64,000 nt of DNA, taken from contig JAEWGO010000015.1 in the NCBI GenBank assembly GCA_023388255.1, positions 62,001 through 126,000 of the forward strand, in the 5' to 3' direction. The translations under genes were made by a program, and so were the position numbers. Positions 1-9,044 of the stretch are shown here, one piece after another (positions within the stretch are counted from its first letter, which is position 1; every line of letters starts with the position of its first letter). The DNA comes from Pseudomonadota bacterium (GTDB taxonomy: Bacteria > Pseudomonadota > Gammaproteobacteria > Xanthomonadales > Rhodanobacteraceae). A model generated the notes under the pieces. The model saw nothing but the letters and a program-made list of their open reading frames with translations. It did no database searches and had not been told where the DNA came from.

Positions 1-228
1 ACGACCGCGGCGATGGTGCTCGGCGTCGTGCCGCTCGTGATCGCCTCCGGAGCGGGCGCGGCCGGACGCTTCAACATGGGCCTGGTCATCACCAGCGGAT
101 TGACGATCGGCACCTTGTTCACGCTGTTCGTCGTGCCGGCGTTCTACATGCTGCTGGCCGAGGACCATCACGCGGAGAAGGCGCGCGATGTGTCGGCAGG
201 CCTGGATGAGCCCGCGCCCGCGCATTGA
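1..228 (+). CDS. RND efflux transporter permease, C-terminal end (partial)
   Basis: The window opens inside this gene. Reading from base 1 gives TTAAMVLGVVPLVIAS, then a glycine-rich turn, RFNMGLVITSG and the last membrane helix ending FVVPAFYMLLAE. This is the conserved C-terminus of AcrB/MexF-type proton-driven RND pumps, which work in the inner membrane with a periplasmic adaptor and an outer-membrane channel. Only about 75 residues are present, so substrate and subfamily cannot be told. The cytoplasmic tail is short and acidic and ends before queF with a 69-base gap. Confidence 0.9.
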   Translation, partial: TTAAMVLGVVPLVIASGAGAAGRFNMGLVITSGLTIGTLFTLFVVPAFYMLLAEDHHAEKARDVSAGLDEPAPAH

Positions 229-297
229 TCGAACGCACGCCGCACCGTCGCAGTTCGCGGCGGTGCGCCGCGGCGAAGCGCTCTACAATCGCAGGCC

Positions 298-1125
298 ATG
301 AACGCCCCGCACGATTCCCTGCTCGGCAAGAGCACCGACTATCCGGATCGCTACGATCCTTCGCTGCTGTTTCCGATTCCGCGCGCGCCGAATCGCGAAG
401 CGCTCGGCATCGGCACCGCGCTGCCGTTCCACGGCGTCGACATCTGGAATGCGTATGAGCTGTCCTGGCTCGACGCGCGTGGCAAACCCGAGGTCGCGCT
501 GGTCGAGTTCCGCATTCCGGCGACTTCGCCGAACATCGTCGAGTCGAAGTCGTTCAAGCTGTATCTCAACAGTTTCAATCGCGAACGTCTTGTCGACGCG
601 GACGAATTGCGCGCGCGACTCGTGCGCGACGTCTCCGCTACCGCGGGTGCCGACGTTGCCGTCGCGCTGACCTTGCCGGGCCGCTTCGGCGAAGCGCGTC
701 TGGCCGAACTCGATGGCGAGCTGATCGACAAGCTGGCGATCGACATCGACGACTATGGCCCGCCGAACGCGACATACCTGGCGCATGCCGCGGACGCGCG
801 CGAGATCGAGGAATGCCTCGTTTCGAACCTGCTGAAGTCGAACTGCCCGGTCACCGGCCAGCCGGATTGGGCCAGCGTGCAGATCCGCTATGCCGGTGCG
901 CGCATCGATCGCGCCGGATTGCTGCGCTATCTGGTCTCGTTCCGCGAGCACGCCGAATTCCATGAGCAATGCGTCGAGCGCATCTATGTCGACCTGATGC
1001 GCCGATGTGAACCAACGCAACTGAGTGTGTACGCGCGCTACACCCGCCGCGGCGGTCTCGACATCAATCCGTGGCGTCGCAGCATCGCCGGCTCGCCGCA
1101 GAACCCGCGCGGCGCGCGGCAGTAA
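298..1125 (+). CDS. queF: NADPH-dependent 7-cyano-7-deazaguanine reductase QueF
   Basis: QueF reduces preQ0 to preQ1 with NADPH, the last free-base step of queuosine tRNA modification in the cytoplasm. The 275-residue length matches the long, two-domain E. coli-type QueF. Visible hallmarks are the family motif ESKSFKLYLNSF (about residues 81-92), the nucleophilic cysteine in SNCPVTGQPDW (Cys183) with the following aspartate (Asp190), and the C-terminal YARYTRRGGLDINPWR. The start at 298 has only a weak GCAGG upstream, but MNAPHDSLLGKSTDYP is a normal QueF beginning. It stands alone and is closed by its own hairpin terminator. No preQ1 riboswitch was recognised upstream. Confidence 0.96.
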   Translation: MNAPHDSLLGKSTDYPDRYDPSLLFPIPRAPNREALGIGTALPFHGVDIWNAYELSWLDARGKPEVALVEFRIPATSPNIVESKSFKLYLNSFNRERLVDADELRARLVRDVSATAGADVAVALTLPGRFGEARLAELDGELIDKLAIDIDDYGPPNATYLAHAADAREIEECLVSNLLKSNCPVTGQPDWASVQIRYAGARIDRAGLLRYLVSFREHAEFHEQCVERIYVDLMRRCEPTQLSVYARYTRRGGLDINPWRRSIAGSPQNPRGARQ

Positions 1126-1227
1126 CGCATCGTCATTCGCGCATTCGGACGTCCGCATCGAACGTGCCCGCGTGGCGCGCCGCGACGATGTATTCATGCG
1201 TTGGTCCATGAACGCGAAGATCAAGAA

Positions 1228-1252
1228 GCGGCCCTCGGTGGCCGCACTTTTC
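1228..1252 (+). terminator. Rho-independent terminator of queF
   Basis: Perfect 6-bp stem GCGGCC (1228-1233) / GGCCGC (1240-1245) with a 6-nt loop, followed by a short T run at 1248-1251. It lies about 100 bases after the queF stop. Confidence 0.7.
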
Positions 1253-1345
1253 AATTTGTAACCTCGCCCGCACGCCCTGCGCTCATTCGCTGTTAAGGGC
1301 GATGGAGTGTAATGTCGGGTTTCCGCAACGGAGAGGAGAGCGGGC

Positions 1346-1666
1346 GTGGCGAACGAGCCGAACAAGCCGAATTTTTCGAACGTGCAGGGTGGTTCCGAGA
1401 CGACGGCGCCACTGCCGCCGAAAGCGGATTTCAGCAATGTGCAGTCCGGCGGAAGTTCCACCGCGCCGGTTGTCGATCCACCGGCGCCAAAAACGTATAC
1501 GGTTGCGAGCGGCGACAGCCTCTCGAAGATCGCCAAGAAGGTGTATGGCAATGCGAACCGCTGGCACGACATTTTCAACGCGAATCGCGACCAGCTCGAC
1601 AATCCCGACCTGATCCAGCCGGGCCAGGTCCTGAAGCTTCCCGCGGATGCGGATTCCAACGTCTGA
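1346..1666 (+). CDS. Small LysM domain protein
   Basis: 106-residue protein starting at GTG with GGAGAGGA at 1331-1338 as ribosome site. The N-terminal third holds two imperfect copies of a short unit, KPNFSNVQGGSETTAP and KADFSNVQSGGSSTAP, about 20 residues apart. Residues about 50-100 are a LysM domain (YTVASGDSLSKIAKKVYG ... NPDLIQPGQVLKLP), which binds N-acetylglucosamine in peptidoglycan. There is no obvious signal peptide, as in cytoplasmic YgaU-type LysM proteins. The lipoprotein gene follows 17 bases downstream, so the two are probably co-transcribed. The partner of the repeated FSNVQ segment is unknown. Confidence 0.8.
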   Translation: MANEPNKPNFSNVQGGSETTAPLPPKADFSNVQSGGSSTAPVVDPPAPKTYTVASGDSLSKIAKKVYGNANRWHDIFNANRDQLDNPDLIQPGQVLKLPADADSNV

Positions 1667-1683
1667 CAATGGAGGGTACAACG

Positions 1684-2175
1684 ATGACGAAACAACGTAG
1701 CCAGCAATTCACCTTGGTCGTCGCGATGGCCGGTGCGCTCGCGCTCTCCGCCTGCGGCAAGAAGGAAGAACCTGCGCCGGCTCCGCCGGTCGCGACGCCT
1801 GCACCGGCTCCGGCACCGACCACACCGCCGCCCGCACCCGCACCCGCGCCGGTTGCGGTTTCCTCGGTCGACCTCGGCACGGCCGTCGATGCGGACAACA
1901 AGGTGTCCGCGCCCGCCACCGAGTTCAGCACGAAGGACACGATCTACGCCGCGGTTTCCACCACCGGCACCGCACCGAACGCGGTGTTGAACGCGAAGTG
2001 GACGTATCAGGATGGTCAGACCGTCAACGAGTCGAGCCAGACCATCGCGCCGAACGGCAATGCGGTGACGAGCTTCCATATCAGCAAGCCGGACGGCTGG
2101 CCGACCGGCAACTACAAGGTCGAGATCACCCTCGACGGCAAGTCGGTGGCGACCAAGGACTTCTCCGTAAAGTGA
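1684..2175 (+). CDS. Proline/alanine-rich lipoprotein
   Basis: 163 residues. The N-terminus has a signal peptide ending in the lipobox LSAC, so it is a predicted lipoprotein. A Pro-Ala linker (about residues 33-60) leads to a roughly 100-residue beta-rich domain (IYAAVSTTG, NAKWTYQDGQTV, GNYKVEITLDGKSVATKDF) that looks like an immunoglobulin-type fold; I do not recognise a named family. GGAGGG at 1671-1676 fixes the start at 1684. It follows the LysM protein directly, suggesting a cell-envelope pair, and is closed by a strong terminator. Confidence 0.8.
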   Translation: MTKQRSQQFTLVVAMAGALALSACGKKEEPAPAPPVATPAPAPAPTTPPPAPAPAPVAVSSVDLGTAVDADNKVSAPATEFSTKDTIYAAVSTTGTAPNAVLNAKWTYQDGQTVNESSQTIAPNGNAVTSFHISKPDGWPTGNYKVEITLDGKSVATKDFSVK

Positions 2176-2188
2176 GTTCAGGATGAAC

Positions 2189-2277
2189 TCATCCCGTGCA
2201 GGTCATGGATGGCCGACGACACGGGATCCAGTTCAAGCAATCGAACTGATCCCGTGCAGGCGACGGATGACCTGCAA
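2189..2277. repeat. Intergenic imperfect palindromic repeat
   Basis: ATCCCGTGCAGG occurs directly at 2191-2202 and 2249-2260, each followed by a variant of GACGGATG. Between them lies the inverted form CACGGGAT (2220-2227) and a hairpin CAGTTC (2229-2234) / GAACTG (2243-2248). The unit resembles a small interspersed palindromic element; copy number elsewhere cannot be judged from here. Confidence 0.45.
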
Positions 2278-2288
2278 CCGGATGCACG

Positions 2289-2315
2289 AAAGCGCGGAGC
2301 GATCCGCGCTTTTTT
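2289..2315 (+). terminator. Rho-independent terminator
   Basis: 8-bp perfect stem AGCGCGGA (2291-2298) / TCCGCGCT (2303-2310), loop GCGA, followed by six T. It closes the LysM-lipoprotein pair and argues against the longer upstream start that the following open frame would allow. Confidence 0.88.
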
Positions 2316-2422
2316 GTTGCCCGCCTCGCCGCCGCTGGCCGGCGCTCGGCAGACGAACGCTCAATGATCCTTTCCGCCGCCATTGTGCGCGCAACGTGAT
2401 ACGGACCCGAGAGAGAAATTCC

Positions 2423-3604
2423 ATGTGCCATCCGATCTTCGATCAACGACGGTGTCTTCTCGCCGCCGCGCTGCTGCTGGGCACGTTCGCCGCGCCCGCT
2501 CATGTCGCTGCGGCCTCGTCGCCGGGTACGAAGGTCGCGCCGGTGTCGAGCACGTCCTTGTCGCTGTTTCCGCTCAGCCTGCGAGTGCCGAAGAATCCGC
2601 AAGCAGTCGCCGCCAGCGATGGCCGAACGCACCTGACCTACGAGATCCTCGCGACCAACACCGGCAAGAATGCGATCACGATCACCGCGTTCGATATCGG
2701 TACACCGACGGAGTCGCTGGCGCGCTACAGCGGCGAATCGCTGGCGTCACGCATGAGTCCGCTCGGTGATGCGATGGCCAGCACCACACGCATCGATTCC
2801 GGCATGACCGCGACGGTGTGGATTGATGTGGCACTGGCCGCAAACGTCACCGTTCCGACCGAGCTGCGTGCGCAATTGAGCGCACAAGGCGCGCCAGGCG
2901 AAAATCCGGTGCCGCTGCTGACCACGCCGGTCGATGCGAAGCCCGCGCGCCTCATTCGCGCGCCGCTCGCGGGCGCCGACTGGGGCGCACTGGAAGCCTG
3001 CTGCGACGCGCCCAACCACCATCGTCGCGGTCAGCGCGCGGTCGACGGCCGCCTGCGCTTGCCCGAGCGCTTCGCGATCGACTTCGTGCGCTTCGACAAG
3101 GACGGCGACGTGCATCGTGGCGATGGCAAGTCGAACGCGGACTACTACGGCTTCGGTGCGCCCGTACTCGCCGTGGCCGACGCGACCGTAGTCGACGTCT
3201 TGTCACGCTATGCCGATCTGGTCCCGAACGCGCCATTGCCCGAGCCGACCTTGCCGGAGGCGGGTGGCAACCATGTCGTGCTCGACCTCGGCGACGGCAC
3301 GTTCGCGTTCTACGGTCATCTGAAAGCCGAGAGCATCAAGGTCAAGACCGGCGACAAGGTGCACGCCGGGCAGGTCATCGCCGCGCTCGGCAACAATGGC
3401 AGTTCGACGTTCGCGCACCTGCATTTCCAGCTGATGGACACGCGCAATTTCGCGCTGTCCGAGGGCATTCCGTTCCGCTTCGAGCGCTTCGAGCTGGTCG
3501 GGCGTTTCGACGACAGGAGCGAGCGCATCGTGCGTGACGGGAAACCCCTCCAGCACCGCAACGAGTTGCCGTTGACCTGGACGGTCGTGGATTTCCCCGA
3601 GTAA
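2423..3604 (+). CDS. Secreted M23 family metallopeptidase
   Basis: 393 residues from ATG 2423; an upstream start would place the terminator inside the coding sequence. The N-terminus MCHPIFDQRRCLLAAALLLG is a signal peptide ending near HVAAASS. A beta-rich domain (about 30-170) precedes an M23/LytM peptidase domain (about 200-350) of the type that cuts peptidoglycan cross-bridges in the periplasm. Seen are VVLDLGDGTFAFYGHL, VKTGDKVHAGQVIAALGNNG and the zinc motif HLHFQ. The first metal motif, usually HxxxD, reads RFAID, so the first histidine is arginine. Either the zinc site differs or the enzyme is a degenerate activator. GAGAG at 2411-2415 is a weak ribosome site. Confidence 0.85.
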   Translation: MCHPIFDQRRCLLAAALLLGTFAAPAHVAAASSPGTKVAPVSSTSLSLFPLSLRVPKNPQAVAASDGRTHLTYEILATNTGKNAITITAFDIGTPTESLARYSGESLASRMSPLGDAMASTTRIDSGMTATVWIDVALAANVTVPTELRAQLSAQGAPGENPVPLLTTPVDAKPARLIRAPLAGADWGALEACCDAPNHHRRGQRAVDGRLRLPERFAIDFVRFDKDGDVHRGDGKSNADYYGFGAPVLAVADATVVDVLSRYADLVPNAPLPEPTLPEAGGNHVVLDLGDGTFAFYGHLKAESIKVKTGDKVHAGQVIAALGNNGSSTFAHLHFQLMDTRNFALSEGIPFRFERFELVGRFDDRSERIVRDGKPLQHRNELPLTWTVVDFPE

Positions 3605-3830
3605 TCGGCCACGCCGGTGCCGTCGCCGCTGCCGCACGGTCAGGCCGCCCGGATGGCGTGTACCGCTCGCGTTCCGGTTCCGAGGTTTGCCGACCGGCCG
3701 CATCGGATGGTCCAAGGCTGGCTACGCGAGTCCACACACATGCTCGAAACCGCAATCGGCCGTTGCCTGGAGACGCGGATGTGGTGAATCGCGCTGTCCT
3801 TGCGGCAATGTGGAACCTGCTCGCTGTCGC

Positions 3831-4778
3831 TCAAGTCAACGTGAATGCGTGTTCCTCGGCGGCGAAGCCGACCGCGATCGCGCCGGTGCCGACATTGACC
3901 ATGCCGGTCACGCTCATCGGCGCCTCGTACACGTCGACGTCTGCCTCCGCACAGGCTTCCTTCAAGTTGGCATAGCCCGGCAAGCCGGCGAGTTCCGCGA
4001 GATCACCGCCATAGCTTACGCACAGTGTCGGCGCCAGCAGGCCCGCGCGCACGCGTCGCGCCGCGCTGGTGAACAACACTTCGGCGCCGTGCTCGAAGCC
4101 GCGCACCTTGGCGACCGGGCCGGTCTCGCCGCGATGGCCACGCAGCAAGGGTTTGATGTCGAGCGCGCTGCCAAGCGTCGCGGTCAGCCAGCTGACGCTG
4201 TGATCTCCCTTCTTCTGCGCGCGGGCGCGCAGGTAGTAGAGATCGCGTGGCAGCATGTAGCCGTAGGTATGGCGCGCGAGCAGTTCCAGCCGTTCCCGGA
4301 TCTGGCCGGGATTCTGCCCGGCATCGCGCAGGCGCACCGCCTCGACCGCGGTCACCCCCTGCGCGGAAAACAGGTTCTCGGTGTCGATCACCCGCATCAG
4401 GAACGGACCGGGTACGCCGGCATCGCGACGGATCGGCCGATAGTCCTTCAGGATCGCGAAACTCGCCTGGCTCGCATTCGCATGGATCGGGCTGCGCGTC
4501 GCGGTGATGGTCAGGCAGAACACGCAATCGTAGTCGATCACGAGACGATCGAGGAACAGGTCGCGGATCTGCTCGACGCTGTAGGGCTCGGATTCGGCAT
4601 CATGGCCGCGCGCGCCGAGATTTCCATCGAGGAAGCGTTGCAGCGTTTCCTCGTTGCGATCATCAATGAGGGTTTCGCCGCCGATGCGTACGCTGATCGG
4701 AAGCACCACGATGCCATGCCGTTCAAGAAACCCGGCGGGTAGATCGCACGCCGAGTCGACCACGATACCGATGCGCAT
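3831..4778 (-). CDS. DegV family (fatty-acid-binding FakB-like) protein
   Basis: 315 residues. The N-terminus MRIGIVVDSACDLP is the DegV signature; members hold a fatty acid between two alpha/beta lobes and, where studied (FakB), present it to a fatty-acid kinase. Further family blocks are LPISVRIGGETLIDD, FCLTITATRSPI and LRARAQKKGDHSVSWLTATLGSALDIKPLL. Residues about 60-80 carry an insertion relative to the Gram-positive proteins. GGGGG about 6 nt upstream of ATG supports the start. No kinase gene (FakA/DhaK) is adjacent, so the partner is unknown. It is convergent with the M23 gene. Confidence 0.88.
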   Translation of the reverse strand: MRIGIVVDSACDLPAGFLERHGIVVLPISVRIGGETLIDDRNEETLQRFLDGNLGARGHDAESEPYSVEQIRDLFLDRLVIDYDCVFCLTITATRSPIHANASQASFAILKDYRPIRRDAGVPGPFLMRVIDTENLFSAQGVTAVEAVRLRDAGQNPGQIRERLELLARHTYGYMLPRDLYYLRARAQKKGDHSVSWLTATLGSALDIKPLLRGHRGETGPVAKVRGFEHGAEVLFTSAARRVRAGLLAPTLCVSYGGDLAELAGLPGYANLKEACAEADVDVYEAPMSVTGMVNVGTGAIAVGFAAEEHAFTLT

Positions 4779-5186
4779 GACGCCCCCTTTTTGCGTCTGC
4801 CGCGTATGGCAAAACTACCATTGTCGCGACGGCAACGGTTCTTGCGGCGCAGCGAAGTCTGGCCCGATGTTCGTGATGGCGCGAGTGGCCGCAGGAAGGG
4901 CCACGCACGCAGGAACAAGCGCAATCGAAATGCGGCGGATTCGAAAGTGCCGATGCGACCCTGTGGCCGGGAATGCGCGCTCCCCAGCCGAATGTCTGTC
5001 CTCCTCATGCGTGGAGGCGGAACCCGTACCAGCTGTGTCACCACAGGCCGACGCATCGACCGGCCATGAGAGGGACGCTGGGTGCGGGCTCCTTGTCCGC
5101 TCCGTCCTCAACAATCTCCGCTGGATCGGCGACAATACGACGTTCCCCTGTCCACGCCTGCTCCAGCGGGTGTCGTCGATTCATTT
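4779..5186. other. Intergenic region between degV-like gene and icd
   Basis: About 410 bases with no convincing gene on either strand. It should carry the divergent promoters of the DegV-family gene and of icd; no clear -35/-10 pair was identified. The icd ribosome site TGGAGGAG lies at its right edge. Confidence 0.5.
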
Positions 5187-5196
5187 GGAGGAGTAG

Positions 5197-6456
<1,260 letters not shown>

Positions 6457-6462
6457 GTCACG

Positions 6463-6491
6463 GCGCCGCCGGCTTTCTTGGCCGGCGGCGC
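6463..6491. terminator. Bidirectional hairpin between icd and the convergent gene
   Basis: 11-bp perfect stem GCGCCGCCGGC (6463-6473) / GCCGGCGGCGC (6481-6491) with loop TTTCTTG. There is no long T run on either side, so strength is uncertain. It sits exactly between the two convergent stop codons. Confidence 0.65.
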
Positions 6492-6492
6492 G

Positions 6493-8973
6493 TCAATCCA
6501 GCCCGTTGCGGAAGATCACATCCGACAGGGTTCCGCCAGGCGCCGAATAGCGCGCGATGGTTTGGAAGCTGCCGCTCTGCGGCAAAATGATCGTGCCGTA
6601 GACGCTGCCATCGTCGAGTACGCGCCAGCGACGTGAATCGACGATTCCGGTGCCGGTTCCGTTGTAGAAGCGTGCGCGGTCGGCCAGCGTCTGCGGATCG
6701 AGCAGCAGGACGTTTTCGACATCTGCGCTGATCGGCTCATTGGCCAGGTAGCCGACTGCACTGGTCTGAAAAAACCAAGAATACGGGCCATTGCGCCGCT
6801 GCACGGACACATGACCATTGGCATCGAGCAGCCAGTCGACTTGCTCGCCCGCATACGATTCGGTGCTCAGCAGCCAGTGTTCGTTGAGCGCGGTGACAAG
6901 CACGGCCGGTTGCACGTCGGCATCGATTTCGGTGAGGGAGATGTCGGCGCTGGCATGGCCGAACCGGTCGATCGTGCGCATCGACAGGCGCGAGCTGCCG
7001 TCGACTCCGCTCGGTGGCAGTACTGCTACTGCTCCGCCATCCGCGCCGAGTGCGGCTGAAATCCACGGCGCGTAGGTTTCGGGAAACTGGTAACGCCACA
7101 CGAGTGTGCCGTCCGACGCGAGCCGCAACACGGTTAAGTAGAACGGTGGACAGCCGACCGAGCAATAGCCGTTTCCTTTCGCGAGCACGCTGGCGCCCCC
7201 GTCCGGCAAGCGGCGCGCGTCCTCGATGCGATAGTCGTCGTCGGGAATCGCGTAGCTGTTCGCGCCAAGATCGGTGCCATCATTGCCGATGCGTTGCCAC
7301 GTAACGACTCTCCTGACGCCACCACGCAGTACGACGACGTCGTCGGGGCCGGGCAGCAGGTGGAACTCGGTGTTGTCCGCGGCAGCGGCTGCAGACGTGA
7401 CGTCGAACGCGAATGCGCCGCCGACATCGAAGCGCTGGACCCGCGCGCGCCCATCCGGCAACGCCAGTGACGGTCGATCCCAGCGCAGCGCCCAAGCGCC
7501 GCCGTCGTCGGCCAGCGCGGCGACCGGCCACAGGCTGGCGCTCCAATAATTCGTGCACCAGACGCAGGCGTCCACTTGCCAGCGCAGATCCCCATTCGGC
7601 GAGAACAACGCGAGCCGGCCAAACGTGTTGACGAGTGCGCCGGTATCGATGCGTGCGTCGATGTTCGCTACGGTGACGGCGCTGGTGCGCGCTCGGCACG
7701 GCGGCGGGAAGCGATTCAACGCACCGCTGTCGTCCATGCGCACGAGGCGTGGGTGCCGCGCGCAAGGATCGTCGGACGGAGCGAAGTCGGCCACCAACAG
7801 TTCCACGTCGCCGCCATCCCGCGCCGGACGACTCCAGACCCGCTGCGATCCCCCGTTGCTGGCGGACAGCGGCTGGCTCCACGAGACGGTGCCATTGGCG
7901 TCGATGCCGGATGCTTCGATCGTGGCCGCCGTTTTCCGGATCGCCACCACGCCGACTGCACGCGCGATGAAATCGTTGGCGGGCACCGACCACAGCGTCG
8001 CGCCGGTCGCCGCATCGATATGCTTGACGACATCTCCGTCGAACATGTCCTCCGCCAGCACGTAGACTGCACCGGTGTCATCGCGATCGAGCCTGCGATA
8101 GCTGCGCGGATCGTCGCTGGCCGCCCAGAACGTCGGATAACCCAGTGCGTTGTAACGCGCGAGGAATCCGCGACCGCCGCGATCGCCGACCACCTGCGCG
8201 GCGCCGTCGCTGGACAACGCGATGTCGGCCAGCACGACGCCGCCGCAGCCTTGGCAGGACGACACGTCGCTCGACAGCGGCACGCCGTCGATGTCGAGGC
8301 GCGAGAGTGTCGCGGTCGGGTTGTAGAAGTCGACTCCGCCGGAGGTGGCGAACCAGATCGTCGTGCCATCAACGGCGAGGTCGCCGCCGCGAAAGGAACC
8401 GCCGTTCGCGGCAGCGTCGAAGCTCCAGCGGAGCGCGCCATCGGCGCCGAAGCGGACCAGGTGGAACGCGCGCATCGCGAGCACGGAGCCGTCTTCCAGC
8501 ACTTCCAGGCGCAGGCAATCGCCTTCGCGCTGGCAGATCGACTCGAACGCGAGCGAGCGCGACCACAACGGCTGCAAGTCGGCATCCAGGCGCAGCAGTT
8601 GCGCGCCGGATTGCGCACCGCCGACGAGCACATAGAACGCATCGTGCGTTGCCGTCGCGCGCAGTACGACGTCGACCGAATAGTCCGCGACTGCGACCGT
8701 TTGCGTGCGCAGTACCGAGCCATCGGCGGCGTAACGGCGCAGCACGATCTCCCCAGTGGCGACCGTTATCGCCACCTCGCCACCGTCCGCCAATCGCACG
8801 GCGGAAGGATCGGACGACGGGGCGATGCGGTCGTCTGCCAGTGCATCCTGCGCCATCGTCGCGATCCATTGCGGATGCAGCAGCGGCACGCCCTCACCGG
8901 CGCGCGGCATAGCGCCGGGCGACGTGATCGCGATTCCGAGCACAAGGCATTGCAGTGCGAACGATGCGCGCAT
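6493..8973 (-). CDS. Secreted beta-propeller-like repeat protein with C-terminal IFRNG tag
   Basis: About 826 residues from ATG 8973 (signal peptide MRASFALQCLVLGIAITSPG); an in-frame ATG at 8991 has no better ribosome site. The mature protein is a run of degenerate 40-60-residue blocks of the form LDADLQPLWSR, FGADGALRWSF, IDANGTVSWSQ, FSPNGDLRWQV, LASDGTLVWRYQ, typical of PQQ/WD-like beta-propellers. Paired cysteines (CQGCGG, CVWCTN, CSVGCPP) suggest disulfides outside the cytoplasm. The last residues are SDVIFRNGLD, a variant of the IFxxGF tail shared by other exported proteins here. It lies 71 bases downstream of the winged-helix/kinase gene on the same strand, probably in one operon. Substrate or ligand is unknown. 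Confidence 0.72.
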   Translation of the reverse strand: MRASFALQCLVLGIAITSPGAMPRAGEGVPLLHPQWIATMAQDALADDRIAPSSDPSAVRLADGGEVAITVATGEIVLRRYAADGSVLRTQTVAVADYSVDVVLRATATHDAFYVLVGGAQSGAQLLRLDADLQPLWSRSLAFESICQREGDCLRLEVLEDGSVLAMRAFHLVRFGADGALRWSFDAAANGGSFRGGDLAVDGTTIWFATSGGVDFYNPTATLSRLDIDGVPLSSDVSSCQGCGGVVLADIALSSDGAAQVVGDRGGRGFLARYNALGYPTFWAASDDPRSYRRLDRDDTGAVYVLAEDMFDGDVVKHIDAATGATLWSVPANDFIARAVGVVAIRKTAATIEASGIDANGTVSWSQPLSASNGGSQRVWSRPARDGGDVELLVADFAPSDDPCARHPRLVRMDDSGALNRFPPPCRARTSAVTVANIDARIDTGALVNTFGRLALFSPNGDLRWQVDACVWCTNYWSASLWPVAALADDGGAWALRWDRPSLALPDGRARVQRFDVGGAFAFDVTSAAAAADNTEFHLLPGPDDVVVLRGGVRRVVTWQRIGNDGTDLGANSYAIPDDDYRIEDARRLPDGGASVLAKGNGYCSVGCPPFYLTVLRLASDGTLVWRYQFPETYAPWISAALGADGGAVAVLPPSGVDGSSRLSMRTIDRFGHASADISLTEIDADVQPAVLVTALNEHWLLSTESYAGEQVDWLLDANGHVSVQRRNGPYSWFFQTSAVGYLANEPISADVENVLLLDPQTLADRARFYNGTGTGIVDSRRWRVLDDGSVYGTIILPQSGSFQTIARYSAPGGTLSDVIFRNGLD

Positions 8974-9044
8974 CGGATGATCCGCTTCCATGTCCGGGGT
9001 CGATGCGGGAAACCCTAGCAAAGATCGTGGCACAAGCGCCCGGT

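Noticed and set aside
1126..1345. A small gene between queF and the LysM gene
   Set aside because: Frames there are shadows without a ribosome site; the stretch holds the queF terminator.
2183..2422. N-terminal 80-residue extension of the M23 peptidase
   Set aside because: It would run through a strong terminator and hide the signal peptide.
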